NCBI GenBank assembly: GCA_958009085.1
Contig: OY253680.1
Coordinates: 434,001 to 498,000, forward strand
DNA from: Protoeuglena noctilucae
Lineage: Eukaryota > Chlorophyta > Pedinophyceae > Marsupiomonadales > Marsupiomonadaceae
Direction: 5' to 3'
Length of the DNA stretch: 64,000 nt
Below the pieces are notes generated by a model. It saw nothing but the letters and a program-made list of their open reading frames with translations. It did not search any database and was not told where the DNA came from. Positions 22,473 through 37,571 of the stretch are shown in pieces (within the stretch, counting starts at the first letter, position 1; each line of letters starts with the position of its first letter). Made by a program: the position numbers and the translations under genes.

Positions 22473-25400
22473 TCACACGGCCCCTGTCAGTCTTTCGTCC
22501 CCCCCCTCGCCGATGCCCCACGACAGCGACGCCGTCCGCTTTGGGCGAGGGCCCCAGCGCTTGGCCCCGCCCCAGTCCCTGGACTCGGACACCTCCGTGG
22601 CGCCGTTGTCGTCTGCCTCCTGGGGTAGCCCTGCGTCTCCCTCCCTCGTCGCATGCTGGACCACCTTGCGTGCGCTCGACAGCCGCAGCGCTCGTGCCCT
22701 CTGGCTCAGCGCCGACAGCCGCGCCAGGCTCTCCTGCGACGCCGACGCGCGCGGGTGCGGAGACTCCGGGTCCCCGTCTCCGTCCCCCTCCCCTCGCCCC
22801 ACGTCATCGCCCCGCTCCACCCCTTCCTCCGCGACCCCTCGGAGCATGGCCAGCAATGCGCCTCGCCCAGCCACGTCCCCGTTTGCCATTTTGGAGCCCC
22901 CCTCCGACCCACCACGCAGACCGCGCGCCAGGGCCGGCACGTGAAGCTCCCCACCTTCCAGCACTTCCGTGTCTGACACCATCCCACTTGGAGCGACCTG
23001 AGACCTCCGCCGCCCCATGCCCCTGCCTGCGTCCGGCGCAACCCCCCCCGGGGCGCTGTCGCGTTGCCCCAGGCCGGCCACCTGTGAATCCGCCGCAACC
23101 GCCGAGCGTCTGCTCCCTGTGTCGTCCCTCACCGCCTCCGCGGCGCCCCCCACCGGTGGACGCCCCCGCGCCGAGGCCTGCCGCGCCATGGCAGCCACCT
23201 GTGCCAGCCGATATAAAGCAGACGAAGCGCGGGTTGGGGCAGCGCGGGGGGACCCGGCCACGCGGGGTTGCGACACACCCGAGGCGCCGGGTGGGAGCGG
23301 GATGCGCGAGGGCCGCAGGGCAAGCCGATCTGCGGACGGAGGACAACACACGAAAACGTCACAGCTTGCCTAGACTGGCCTTCCTACAGACAGCCGCGAG
23401 TCACGCACCTCCCGCAGCGTTGCCCACGCCCACGGGCATGGCTATTGCCGCCATGTTGCTCTGCGCCATGGGCGGGCCCTGTCGTGCTGCCCTCCAGCCG
23501 TCGCCCTCCGCCCGGGCACCCCGGACGACCGGGACCACTGCCGTGGCTGTGGGACCCACGCCCCACGTCCCCCCGTCACCTGCTCCCTCTTTGCCCGCGA
23601 CCTCATCCGCCCCCGCCCCAGACACGGCATCTCCGTCCGCTGCCCCTCGCCGCCGCCCCAGCAACACCCGCTCCGTAAATGCTCTCCGCAACTCCGTGGC
23701 GTGGTTTGTCCGGTGCCCCGACCCGTCCCCGTCTTCTGTTCCCCCCACGCTCCCACCCTCGTGCTCCCGGCCCGACGTGCGCCCCCGCACCGGCACTGAG
23801 GCGCCCGGGCGCGGCTCGGCGGGCCCCGCGGGGCGCAGGCGTCGCTCCGACAGAGCCCTGGCAGGGGGTGGGGCGCGCGAACCCCCCGCTGCGTCGGCAT
23901 CTACAGCCCTCGCCCTCTGCCGGCGATGCGGGTAGGGTGGCAGCGGGGGGCTGAACACCGCCTGGATGCGCCCCCCCTTGGAAGCCAGCACCGCCGCCAG
24001 GCACTGCCGCACCCACGCCTGCAGCTCCTCCCGCGACCCCAGCTCGGACCCGGGCAGGCGCGAGCATGGGTTGCGCCCCAGCGCGTCGAGCGCAGACACG
24101 AGCAGCGCGCGCCCCGCCGCCGCCAACTCGGCGCGCCCGAGCGTCCCGGCCCCGGTCGCTCGGTTCCCAGGCGACACGCACCGCCCACCCGCACCCCCCC
24201 CGAGCGTGGCGGGGAGCGTGGGGGAGAGCAGCCCCGCCGCGCTGTAGTGCGACTCGACCGTGTAGATGTGCGCGAGACCCGTGGCGCGGAACAGCGCCAC
24301 GCGCCCCGCACCCTCCTTGGAGTCGCCGGCGCGGTCCGTGGTGCTCATGTTGCGCTCGGTGAAGACGCAGCCCTGGAGGTCGAACTGCAGGCGAGCGCAG
24401 GGCTTAGCTCAGCCACTCGGGAGGCCTGCCCGGCAGCATATTCGAGGGCCACTAGCACAGGTGCCTGCCATTCACTGCCGGGGTCGTGCTCCAGACGAGG
24501 TTGCACTCACGTGGGGGCAGTTGAGGGCGCAGAGCTGCGCGTACATGAGGCCCTCGATCTGCTTGGCGGGGTCCTCAGGGATGTGGTTGCCGAAGGCGAA
24601 CACCCCGCGCTTGTTGGCGTGCGCGTGCAGGTCGAGGTAAAACGCGAGGCGGCCCTGCGAGGGACGAGGGTGCACGAGGGTGTCCGTGTCGGCCTAGTCA
24701 CCGTGGCTGCAGCCACGCGTGCGCTTTGCCGGGATGCGCATCTCGTCGCTTGCCTCCTTCGACCACTGCAGGAGCATGGTCCTGACGGCGTAGATGGCCG
24801 GGTGCCTCTCCGGGGTCGGGTCGGCGTAGCAGCGGTTGAGGTTCTGGCCGAGGCCGTCCTGGCGGTAGTGGCCGCGCCGCACGCCGTCCGGGTTGAGCAT
24901 CGGGACGACCTTGACGACGAACTGGTCCCGGAGGGCCCTGGCCCGCGGGTCCTGACTCAGCAGGAAGCGAAGGGCCCCGAGGCACATGGCCGAGCCGGGG
25001 GTCTCTCCGGGGTGCACCCGGGCGCTGACGAAGAGCACGCGCCGGGAGGCGAAGCGCAGGGGGGCGGCACCCTCGGCGCGGCGGTCGGGGAACAGGGCGG
25101 GGTCGTCCGGGAGCGTCTCCGCCTCAGTCTCGGCTGCGGGCGCCAGGTGTGGGAGTTGCAGTGGGTAACGGCGACGGCCCGAGGCGGAGGTTAGTCGGCC
25201 ACGTCATTCCATGCACTGATGCCGTGACTGTCGGATCCCGCGAGTCTCACCGGGGTCTTCGGCGGTGATGGTCAGCATGTCCACCCGCAAGCCATCCCGT
25301 GACCGGCACAGCAGCTGCCGGCGGTAGTAAATCCCGGCAGGCGGATCCCTCAAGCCCTCGCCACCCCTGTCGCGCGCAGATCCCTCCCTCGCGTCCCCCA

Positions 25401-26732
25401 GCGCGGTCGTCCCCGGCCCCGCATCCTCAGCCACGGACTCGGACCGTGGGGCCGTCTCTGCCTCTGCCCACGACCGCAGGGGCTCGGCCCCCTCCTTCTC
25501 GGACCCACTCGCGTCGGAATCGTCGTCGACCGTGCCACGCTCCGGAGCCCCGGTGCTGGACGGCGGCGCCCCAGCCGCCCTGGCGTTGCCGCTGGGGGCG
25601 AAGAGCCGGCCCCACAGGGACGGGCGGCGTGGCGTTGGCGCAACGGACGAGGCGGCGGCGCCATCTTCGCCCTCCGCTGCTGCCTCGGGCGGCTCTGGGA
25701 GGCCTTCGTCGAGGAAGGTGGGCCCCGGGAGCGAGAGGCTGCGGGAGGCAGCGCGGGTGAGGGCGACCGAGGCGGGGTGGAGGGCGGCGTCGAGGCGGAA
25801 GAGCAGGCGCTGGGAGTCCGAGTAGGCGAAGGGATGGCAGAAGGCGAAGTACACCTCCTCCGCGGTGGCGAAGCGGTGCGCGAACGTGATGCGGCCACCC
25901 TCGCCCTTGGCGTTTCGTTTGTAGCGCACCGACCATCGCACGGGCTGCGGACGTGGGCGCAAGGAGATGTCAGCGACGATGTGCGCGGCAGCGAATGGCT
26001 CGCAAGGCCAGACACGCGCCCCGCACACCTCAAACGCTGCCATCGTCTTGTCGTGGCGGTACACGGGGCGGTGGTCCGCCGCAAACAGGTTCTTCTGCTT
26101 GTTGATGTCATTCTGGGGAGAGCACATAGGCATAAGTTGTAATTGGCACCAAAGACGCGGCCATCAGCGGCGCGCGCGATGCGGGGAGGGTCGCGGTTTC
26201 CGCTGAAGGACTTTAAATCCCTGGGCCACCAGCCGCCGCATAACAGCGATGCGCTGCCCTTACCACGATGAACGTGACCGTGTCTCCTCGGGCGTGGCCC
26301 TTCACGGCGAAGTAAAACCACGAGCGATGCCCACTCTGCCACGGCGTGCCCCAGTTGTCGGGCCGTGGGTAGAGCATGTATTCGTCCGCCTGCGACCCGG
26401 CCTTGGCCTCCCTTAAGTTCCCCGAATCGAAGTCAGCACGGAATGTGAGGTTCCCGACCTGAAGGGAGCGCGAGGCCGCGCCTTCAGTCGCTACGCATCC
26501 ATGCAAATGCTGCTGCAATTCTGAGAGAAGCTTGGACAGCACGAAGCGAGCAGCGCACTAGATTGCCAACAGAGATCGTAATGTGTGGACAACGCCGTCT
26601 CCCGAGCTCTGTCGGCGCGTCTCCGCGGGCCAACAGCACCTGCCATCGAGAACCTGCTTTCCACGGGTCTGCCTCCGGCCGGCTGCATGCGTCGAACGCA
26701 GCATCGAGCGCGGTCTCGGAGGGCACCGGCAT
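22473..26732 (-). CDS. Cytosolic carboxypeptidase CCP5/AGBL5-like tubulin deglutamylase
   Basis: Seven exons (26732-26640, 26512-26264, 26112-25251, 25133-24730, 24654-24511, 24384-23409, 23329-22473) encode about 1194 residues. The family N-domain is seen as FDSGNL and SWFYFAVKG. The M14D catalytic domain has RVHPGE (zinc His and Glu), MLNPDGV, GQNLNRCY, LDLHAHANKRG (third zinc ligand) and YTVESHY (catalytic Glu). NMSTTDRAGDSKEGAGR is the CCP5-type segment. CCP5 removes branch-point glutamates from tubulin. An acidic insert of about 150 residues splits the N-domain and about 440 low-complexity residues follow the catalytic domain. The first exon and the 24729 junction (CCG|GCAAAG) are tentative. 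Its stop is only 63 bp from the opposing RING gene. Confidence 0.9.
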
Positions 26733-26951
26733 GGCGACTAGCGATGCCCCAGAGCCATGGGGGGCCCGATCAACGCTTCAGCATGTCGGGACCCATTCAG
26801 CACGCCTTCTTCACAGCACAGGTGTGCAGGGATTCAGATACATGTGACGCCCTTTGCACGCTCTCAGGCCTGAACACAGCAACCGTTGTGCAGCACGTAG
26901 GATGCCCCACACCTGCAGCATGCAACGCAAGAGGCCCCGCCCTGGGCCACC

Positions 26952-27037
26952 ATCTCCCGCCGTCTCGCAATGCGACCCACATCCCTCGAGCCAGCACCTT
27001 ATCTCCCGCCGTCTCGCAATGCGGCACACATCCCTCG
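26952..27037. repeat. Two imperfect 37-bp direct repeats at the GT71 gene 3' end
   Basis: Copies at 26952-26988 and 27001-27037 share ATCTCCCGCCGTCTCGCAAT and a CACATCCCTCG end, with a 12-bp gap. The TAA stop of the GT71 gene (26999-27001, minus strand) lies at the border of the second copy, so one copy is coding and the other lies in the 3' UTR. Confidence 0.85.
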
Positions 27038-28970
27038 TGTCACCGCCCACAGCGTCGCCTCCAGGTCTCCCGCGCCCCACCTCGGCGCCCCCGTCGCGAC
27101 CCACGCGTCGGACCTGAGGTACTCCCGCAGCTCGCCCAGGCCAGTGACTTGCGTGAATCGGTGGTCGCGCTCCCCCAGCGTCCGCGGCACGCCCGCGCAG
27201 TCCCACTCCCGCAGGTTGGCGTGCAGGAAGAGCAGCAGGCCATCCTCCGGGGCCGACTGCGCCATCGCGTTCCCTCGGAAGCCCTCCCCCTCAAAGGTCG
27301 TCCCCGCCGCCCGCACAGCGTGGGGCGTCATGGCATAGTCACCACCAGCCGCCGTGACGCCCCACGCGAAGGCCTCCTTGTCCCCCATGCCGGCCGTGTT
27401 GCTCAGGAGGTGCTCCAACGTCCGGTTCGGGTACGCCATGAACAAAAGGGCCAGCCACAGGCCGACGAGGTGCTGGGAGCGGTCGATCACCATCTGCCCG
27501 GACTCGTGCGTTTGCCTGGGCGCTGGGAACCCAGCCCTCGCCAGCAGGGCCTCGTAGTCGATGGCACCCACGCTGTCCACCTCCCCGCGCGCAGGAGACG
27601 ACATCCGAGGGTTGCCAGGCTGCGGCGAGCCCGCAGGCTTCCACCCGTGTCGCTCGGCGTGCGCGCGGGCCTGGGCCAGCGCCTCCAGGAGCTGCGGGTC
27701 GAACGATAGCCCCCAGAAGTCCGGCCACGTCAGCGCTCCCGTGCGCCGGTACCCCGGATCGTCGAACATGGCCGTCGGGTCCCTCAGCGCCACGTTATCG
27801 GCGTCCAGGAGCAGCACCTCCCGGTAGGGGGCGAAGGCCACGGCCGCCACCTTGAGCGTGAAGAAGCTCCGCTGGTCGTGCACCCGACGTGACAGGAGCG
27901 CAGGGCCCCCCGCGTCGGTGCCGGAGAGGGGAGGCAGGACGTCCTCAACGACGGCCAGCGTCGCGTTCAGGCTTCGTCTCAGGAAGGCCTCCGCGTAGGG
28001 GCCAGGGCGCTCGTCCGCGTACACCCAGACGCTGGCCGGCAGCTCGCACCCCGTCTGGCGCAGCGACCACAGGGCCAGCATGGCTTGGGCCATGACGCGG
28101 CCGCCGCCGACGATGACCACGCCGCGGTCGGCAGGCGGCGGGACCCACAGGGCACGCCGTGGGATGCCGGCCACCTCCGCGAGGTACGAGCCCATCTGCG
28201 AGCCCAGTGCCGCCAGCTGTGCGGGGCGGTAGCGGTCTCCTCGTTTGACGTAATCGTCCCCGCGCTCCTCGCGGCTTCCCAGCGGCGCCGCCACCCACGC
28301 GATCCGCGCTGCGTCCATCAATCCGCCCCCGCGCAGCTCGAGCACCACCCCCGCCGGCGCCAGCGCCACCCCGGCCGCCGCGGAGCCGAGGGGCTCAGCG
28401 GACGCGTACAGCGCCCTGGACATCGCCAGGTTGACGCGGCACCAGGCTGCGGTGGCCGCTCGCCGCCAGTCCTCAACCGCATCGCCCTGCGACGGTGACC
28501 ACGAGGCACGATTGACGCTGGCGCAGTTCACGATCTCGCAGCCAGGGCGAGGAGATGAAGTGCTCACAGAGGTGCGCTGCGATGCAGCGAGTGTCACGGG
28601 GATGCCGTCCCGTCCCAGCACGGCGCTGGGCTCGTGCGTGAAGGCGACGCTGGAAAGGTGGTTGTCGGGGGTGGGATGATGGACAGGCTCAGCGCTGCGG
28701 GGGCAGCGCGTGATGTCGCATCCAGTGCGTGGCTCTGGCCTACGGGGCAGCGGGGATGCATGCAATGCCTCACCGTTGCGTAGTCTCTCGCCGTGACGCA
28801 AGGGACGCGCATATCCACAGAACGACGAGCACGGAAGACAGGATGGCGACAGCAGCGATCAGTCGGCGCCTTCGGGCGGGCCAGCGTCCCCTGAAGATGC
28901 ATGAACGGCAGGTGGGGTGCAGGTGGTGGCGACTCCGAGCTTTGACGCAACACAAGTAAAACATCTGCAT
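26999..28970 (-). CDS. GT71 alpha-mannosyltransferase-like type II Golgi protein
   Basis: Two exons, 28970-28774 and 28694-26999, encode 630 residues. Exon 1 supplies a basic cytosolic tail and one signal-anchor helix (LIAAVAILSSVLVVLWI), the usual type II Golgi topology. The luminal domain has GVVIVGGGR, FFTLKVAAVAFAPYREVLLLDADN (DxD motif within it) and TGALTWPDFWG, as in the MNN1/MNN2 family that transfers mannose from GDP-mannose to protein-linked glycans. The C-terminal 20 residues come from a short direct repeat, so the ancestral stop may have differed. An alternative acceptor 45 bp upstream (34-bp intron) would keep the frame. The downstream one gives a normal 79-bp intron and was preferred. 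Confidence 0.85.
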
Positions 28971-29481
28971 AATTGCGCAGATATCGATCTCCAGCCCACG
29001 TCGCGTGCGTCTCTCGTGGCGGCAGTCACCCCCCGCGATGCTTCCCCCCCTCTCGCGTCATGGCTTGGCCCCAAGCACCGCGGTCTAGACAGCCTCGCTA
29101 TAAAGTGAAGACGCGTCTCCGATACTTGGTTGCAACGGCATCGGGGACGAGCCCTCTGGAGTGTGTTGTAGCCGTGGCGCGAGTCCCGATGGGCATGGGT
29201 GTGGGTTCTCTGGCCCAAGTTGGCCTCCCGCAGCCTAAGCGCGATGCCAGGGAGTGACGCTTAGCGCCATGAGGCATTCAGGTCGAGTGCCGGCGACTGG
29301 GTCAGGGTTGCAACACTGACACTGACGGCGGGCAAACAAATGTTGCGTCTGCCAGAAAGCCAGCCTACCCATCGCGTGTGGCACTTGAAGTAGGCGGAGG
29401 TCAAGCACAAGCAGGGCTGGTTGCTGCATACTGGGAGCGCTGGTGCTCTGCCTGGGCCCGCTGGAAGCGGCCGCGTCAGCG
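28971..29481. other. Divergent spacer, no gene recognised
   Basis: This 511-bp gap lies between the GT71 start and the small membrane protein start. It presumably holds both promoters. Open frames here show no family likeness. Confidence 0.4.
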
Positions 29482-29902
29482 ATGGTCCACAAGGACAACG
29501 TCCTCCCTTTCTTCAACGTGGAGCTTCCACGTGAGGGCCCCCATCCGCAGCGATGGCCGCACACGCCTCGCGTGGGACGCATTGGCTCCCGCCGTGGTGC
29601 GCGCGTCCCTGCGCCCGGACGCGGGCACCCTGCGCGCCGTTATTTATTCCAGATGACGTGCGTGGGTGTCTCCGGTCTGCTCACACGCTGGCGGACATCC
29701 CATCGAACACTTTGCTCGTCACCCGGAACGCCTCCCCTCTGCGGCCCGCGCAGTCCCCGTGTACGACTTCTACGTTGCCATCGCGACGGTAGCCCTGTTC
29801 CTGCCCGTCGTCGTGGTCATCCACCACATCGGCCTCCTGGTCACGCTGCCGTTCCGCGCGGCACCCTCCCAGCCCAAGGAGGCGAACAAGAAGGCCGACT
29901 GA
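29482..29902 (+). CDS. Small single-pass membrane protein, 65 residues, unknown family
   Basis: I join exon 29482-29530 (starting MVHKDNVLPFFNVELP) to exon 29754-29902 by a phase-1 GT-AG intron of 223 bp. The result is 65 residues with one strong transmembrane segment (VAIATVALFLPVVVVI) followed by HHIGLLVTLPF and a Lys/Glu-rich tail, SQPKEANKKAD. Size and shape recall small subunits of organelle or ER membrane complexes, but I do not recognise the family. The second exon is convincing as coding sequence. The first exon and its splice are less certain. It lies 98 bp before AP4M on the same strand. Confidence 0.5.
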
Positions 29903-30000
29903 GGCCGTTGCGGCCGCTGTCTCGGTCCGAACGCTGGTCTTGAGCTGTACGCGACTGAGCTTCGTCGCGCGAACGCGCCACCTACCCGATCTCGGCGGCC

Positions 30001-32150
30001 ATGCTGTCGCAGCTGTTCGTCATGTCCTTACGGGGCGACACGATCGTCCGCCGGGACTTCAACTCCGACGTGCCATCGACGTCGATCGAGACGTTCTTCC
30101 GGTGCGTGCCGTGCTGCGTCGTAGACCCTGCGCGCTGCGAGCTTGTGGCCATCCTGACCAAGACTGCTTCCTTCAAGCTGTTCCCGCAGCCGCGTGAAGG
30201 AGCATGCACAAGCGGGCCGCGACGCCCCTCCCGTGCTCTTGTACGAGGGCGTGTCGTACGTGCACGTCAAGAAGGCCAGCCTGTACTTCGTCGGCACGAC
30301 GCGTGGCAACCCTTCGCCCTCCTCGGCTCTTGAGCTCCTCTCCCGCATCGCCGGCGTCATCAAGGACTACTGCGGCGTGCTGTCTGAGGTGACCTGGCCG
30401 GCAGGGGACCGGGTCTCGAGCTCATCCCTCCACACTGCCACCGTGCGGGCCGGCAACCGTTGGCTCGCCCTTTGCGCAGGAAGCCGTCCGCGCCAACTTT
30501 GCGCTCGTCTACGAGCTTTTGGACGAAGCCATCGACTACGGCTACCCGCAGTGCACGAGCACAGGTGGGGAGCGGGGTTCATGGGACAGGCAGCGTGCCC
30601 ACGGCAACCCAAGCCAGCCGTTGTACGGCGACGCCCACCCGCGCCCACCTCGACCCACCCCCAGAGGCCCTCCGCGGCTTTGTGCTGAACGAGCCCGTTT
30701 CTGTGGCGGGCGGCCCAGGCCAGAGCCTGCTGGGCCTGCGCATCGGCCCGGCCCCCGCCGCCGTCACCAAGAGCGTGCTGTCGACCAGCCGCACCGATGG
30801 CAGCCGCGAGGAGATCTTCGTCGACGTCATCGAGAAGATTAGTTGCACCTTTGACGCCCAGGCGAGTGCCTCCAACCCGCCAGGCCCCCTGGCATTTCAT
30901 GGGAGGGTAGCGGTCCTTGCATGGACTACGCTGACGTACCTACTGCCCCGTTCATGCAGGGCAACATGGTGCAGTCGGAGATCGACGGGACCATCCAGGC
31001 CCGCTCGTACCTCCTGGGCAACCCTCAGATCCGCCTGGCACTGCCCCAGGACCTGACCATTGGGGGAGGCGCGGGGGGCACCTTTGCCTCCGCCGGGGAA
31101 TCTGCGGGCGCCGTGCACCTCGACGACTGCAACTTCCACGAGCAGGCGAGTGGGAGCGGGGGGTGCAAGGCGCAGCAGCAGGGCCACGATGCTGTGCTGT
31201 GGTGGCAGGCGACTGAGCAGGGGGACGTCGCAGTGACCGTTCTTTGCACCTCCCTCGCAGGTCTCGCTGGAGATGTTCGACGTCGACCGCACGCTGTCCA
31301 TGCGCGCCCCGGAGGGCGAGTTCGCCATCATGAACTTCCGCACCACGAGGCCCTTCCGCCCCCCCTTCCAAGTCACGGCGGTGGCCGAGGTCCCTGCGCC
31401 CGGCAAGATCGAGCTGCGCCTGCGACTCGCGCCCACCTTCCCGCGTGACATCGCCGCCACGGGCGTCCTCGTCCGCATCGCCATCCCCGAGGAGGCCGCG
31501 CGGGTCCACGTGTCGACGGTCGGGCGAGTGGCGGCTGTGGTCGCTGCGGCCGTCGCTTTGCTGTCTCTTAAGACGCAGCAGCTTGCTCTTCTCGCTGTGT
31601 CTTCGTGACCTGGGTGTCTTACATCATCCGCTCGACTGACCGCGCAGGGCTCCCACCCCGGGCACCCTGTCCAACGTCCTGGGGGGCATGCGGCTGGCGG
31701 ATGCGCTGCGGGGCGCCGTGGCGAGCATCGGAGGATCGCAGGCGGGGGCGGAGGGGCAGGCCGAGTGGCTGGAGAGGTGAGCAGATGATGGGGCGAATGG
31801 GGAGGGTGTCAGGCCTCTTTGTGGCTGCTGAGTATCTGGACACGCAAGATGCCCGTGCCCCGCCCGTGCTTCCCAGGGAGCGCTGCGTGGTCTGGCGTCT
31901 GCCCAAGGTGGCCGGGGGCTCCGACCCTCAGCTGCGCGTGGTGGTGACCCTCAAGCAGGACGCAGTGCAGCAGACGGCAGCGCTCCGCCGCCGCATCGGC
32001 CCCGTGCAGCTGCAGTTCGTCGTCCCCAGGTACAACGCCTCGGGGCTACAGGTGCGCTACCTGCAGGTCATCTCGCAGGCCAAGGGGTACAACCCCCAGC
32101 GCTGGGTGCGGTACGCCCTGCAGGCCGTCTCATACGTCCAGCGCCTGTGA
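30001..32150 (+). CDS. AP4M: AP-4 adaptor complex mu subunit
   Basis: Eight exons (30001-30101, 30190-30388, 30480-30564, 30665-30861, 30960-31145, 31261-31523, 31648-31776, 31877-32150) encode 477 residues. The N-terminal longin-like domain starts MLSQLFVMSLRGDTI and includes LELLSRIAGVIKDYCGVL. The mu-homology domain has REEIFVDVIEKIS, SEIDGTIQARSYLLGNP and the closing YNPQRWVRYALQAVSYV, closest to plant AP-4 mu rather than AP-1 or AP-2. AP-4 sorts cargo at the trans-Golgi network, where mu binds tyrosine-type signals. Introns 4, 5 and 6 all begin with GCGAGT. The third (31524) was found only because a GT donor in the right phase gave a worse junction. Confidence 0.95.
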
Positions 32151-32325
32151 GGGGTGTTTGAGGATGCGGATGCTGGCAGTTTGAAACGTCGCAGTGGACT
32201 CTCGTGGCCGAGGGCGTGGCACGCTGGAAGGGGCATGCATGTGCCGGTCGCGTGCGGGTCGCTTTGATTGAACGCAGAGCTTGAGTTGCACTAGCTCTCC
32301 CCCATTTCTATACAAATTCGGCGAA

Positions 32326-36359
<4,034 letters not shown>

Positions 36360-37571
36360 GGTTAGCCCACCCCCAAGCCGCGCAGTGCGCAAAGACAATG
36401 CACCACCAGCCGGCCAGGCAAGCAAGTTTCTGAATTACTCCCACACCACGACGCTCAAGAAAAGGAACGAGTTTATCTTTTTGCGAGAGACGGTGGAGCA
36501 GAGGAAGGCCCGGTCCCCAACGCACATGTAAGCTGCCAATCTGCACGTCAACTGGCGGTAATCCCCGGCCTCGTTCTCCGGTCAGGGCCGCGGTGCCAGG
36601 CACGGCCGTGCCAGGCTGGCTTGTTGAGCTCCTCAAGTTCTGCTGATTGCCGCCTTGCCCGGTCATTTCTTCCAGCACACGCACCGACTTGCTCCCGCTC
36701 CTTGCCGTCCGCTCCAACCAGCCACTGGGTTGCCGCTGGGCTGAGTGGGCACCGCCGAGTGGGCACCGCGTCACTCCGGGCACAGCAGGTGCGTGGTGGC
36801 GGTCTCCTGGATACCACATCCCTCCGCACGCGTCCATTGTGTCCCTGTCTTGCCTGAGCTGCGCCTTCCCGCCGAGGATGACGAATTCAGGTCCGAAATC
36901 CAACACTGAGAGCTCTGCTCCGTGCGGATCAACCTATCATACGAGCTTTTTAACACTGAGGCGTTGCGCCCGCGTCGGCGGAAGCGCATTTCGCGCAATG
37001 GCGGCCGCCAGCCGCCTTTGGCTTCCCCAGGGCCCCGTGGGGCCGTCCCGGGCCTATGCTGGCTTTTCCGGGGTTCTGTTGGTCCCCAGCGTTGCGATGC
37101 TTTTGAGGGTGGGGCCCGCGGATGGCCCTCCGCGGTTCCGAGCCCTGGGACGTGTTTGCACCGGCGGATGACGAATATTCCTCTCCAAAACGAAAAGGGT
37201 AATTTGCGTCAGCGTCCAATCGCTGAGAAACCTGCTTCTCAGGCTCCTTCTGACGCCGGTGCTCCGTCCCCGCCTTTCTACGCCGCCCTCCCATTTGTGC
37301 CGCCTTCCCTCCTACCTCGCCCTGCCCCCCAGCGCCTGCCCGCCGTGGCCGAACCCGACAGGCTGTCCCCTTTCGCAGGCTCATCGCACTAGGTCTCCCT
37401 GACATGCCTACGTGGAGAGTTCGACGCAACGCTCGCGCGACCGTAGCTTCAGCCCTGTGCGTGCAGCGGCGCCGTTGTCCCGAGGAGCTCTTGAATTCTG
37501 ACGCCGTCCCCGCCGCGAAGACCGGGCCGTGCGCGTAGGCTCCGGCGCGAGCCACGCGCGGGGCCACGGGG
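36360..37571. other. Divergent spacer between MCM5 and METTL genes
   Basis: This is the longest gene-free span (1212 bp) in the window. An ATG-initiated open frame at 36998-37171 (start MAAASRLW) has an organelle-leader look but no supported downstream exon. Otherwise I see only promoter-sized GC-rich sequence, with no RNA gene. Confidence 0.4.

Noticed and set aside
22541-23935. 464-codon plus-strand open frame
   Set aside because: It is antisense to the low-complexity C-terminal exons of CCP5. Its composition mirrors that region and no domain is present.
36998-37171. ATG-initiated frame MAAASRLW..., leader-like
   Set aside because: It has a good start context and organelle-leader composition, but I found no downstream exon in phase and no family match, so it was not called a gene.
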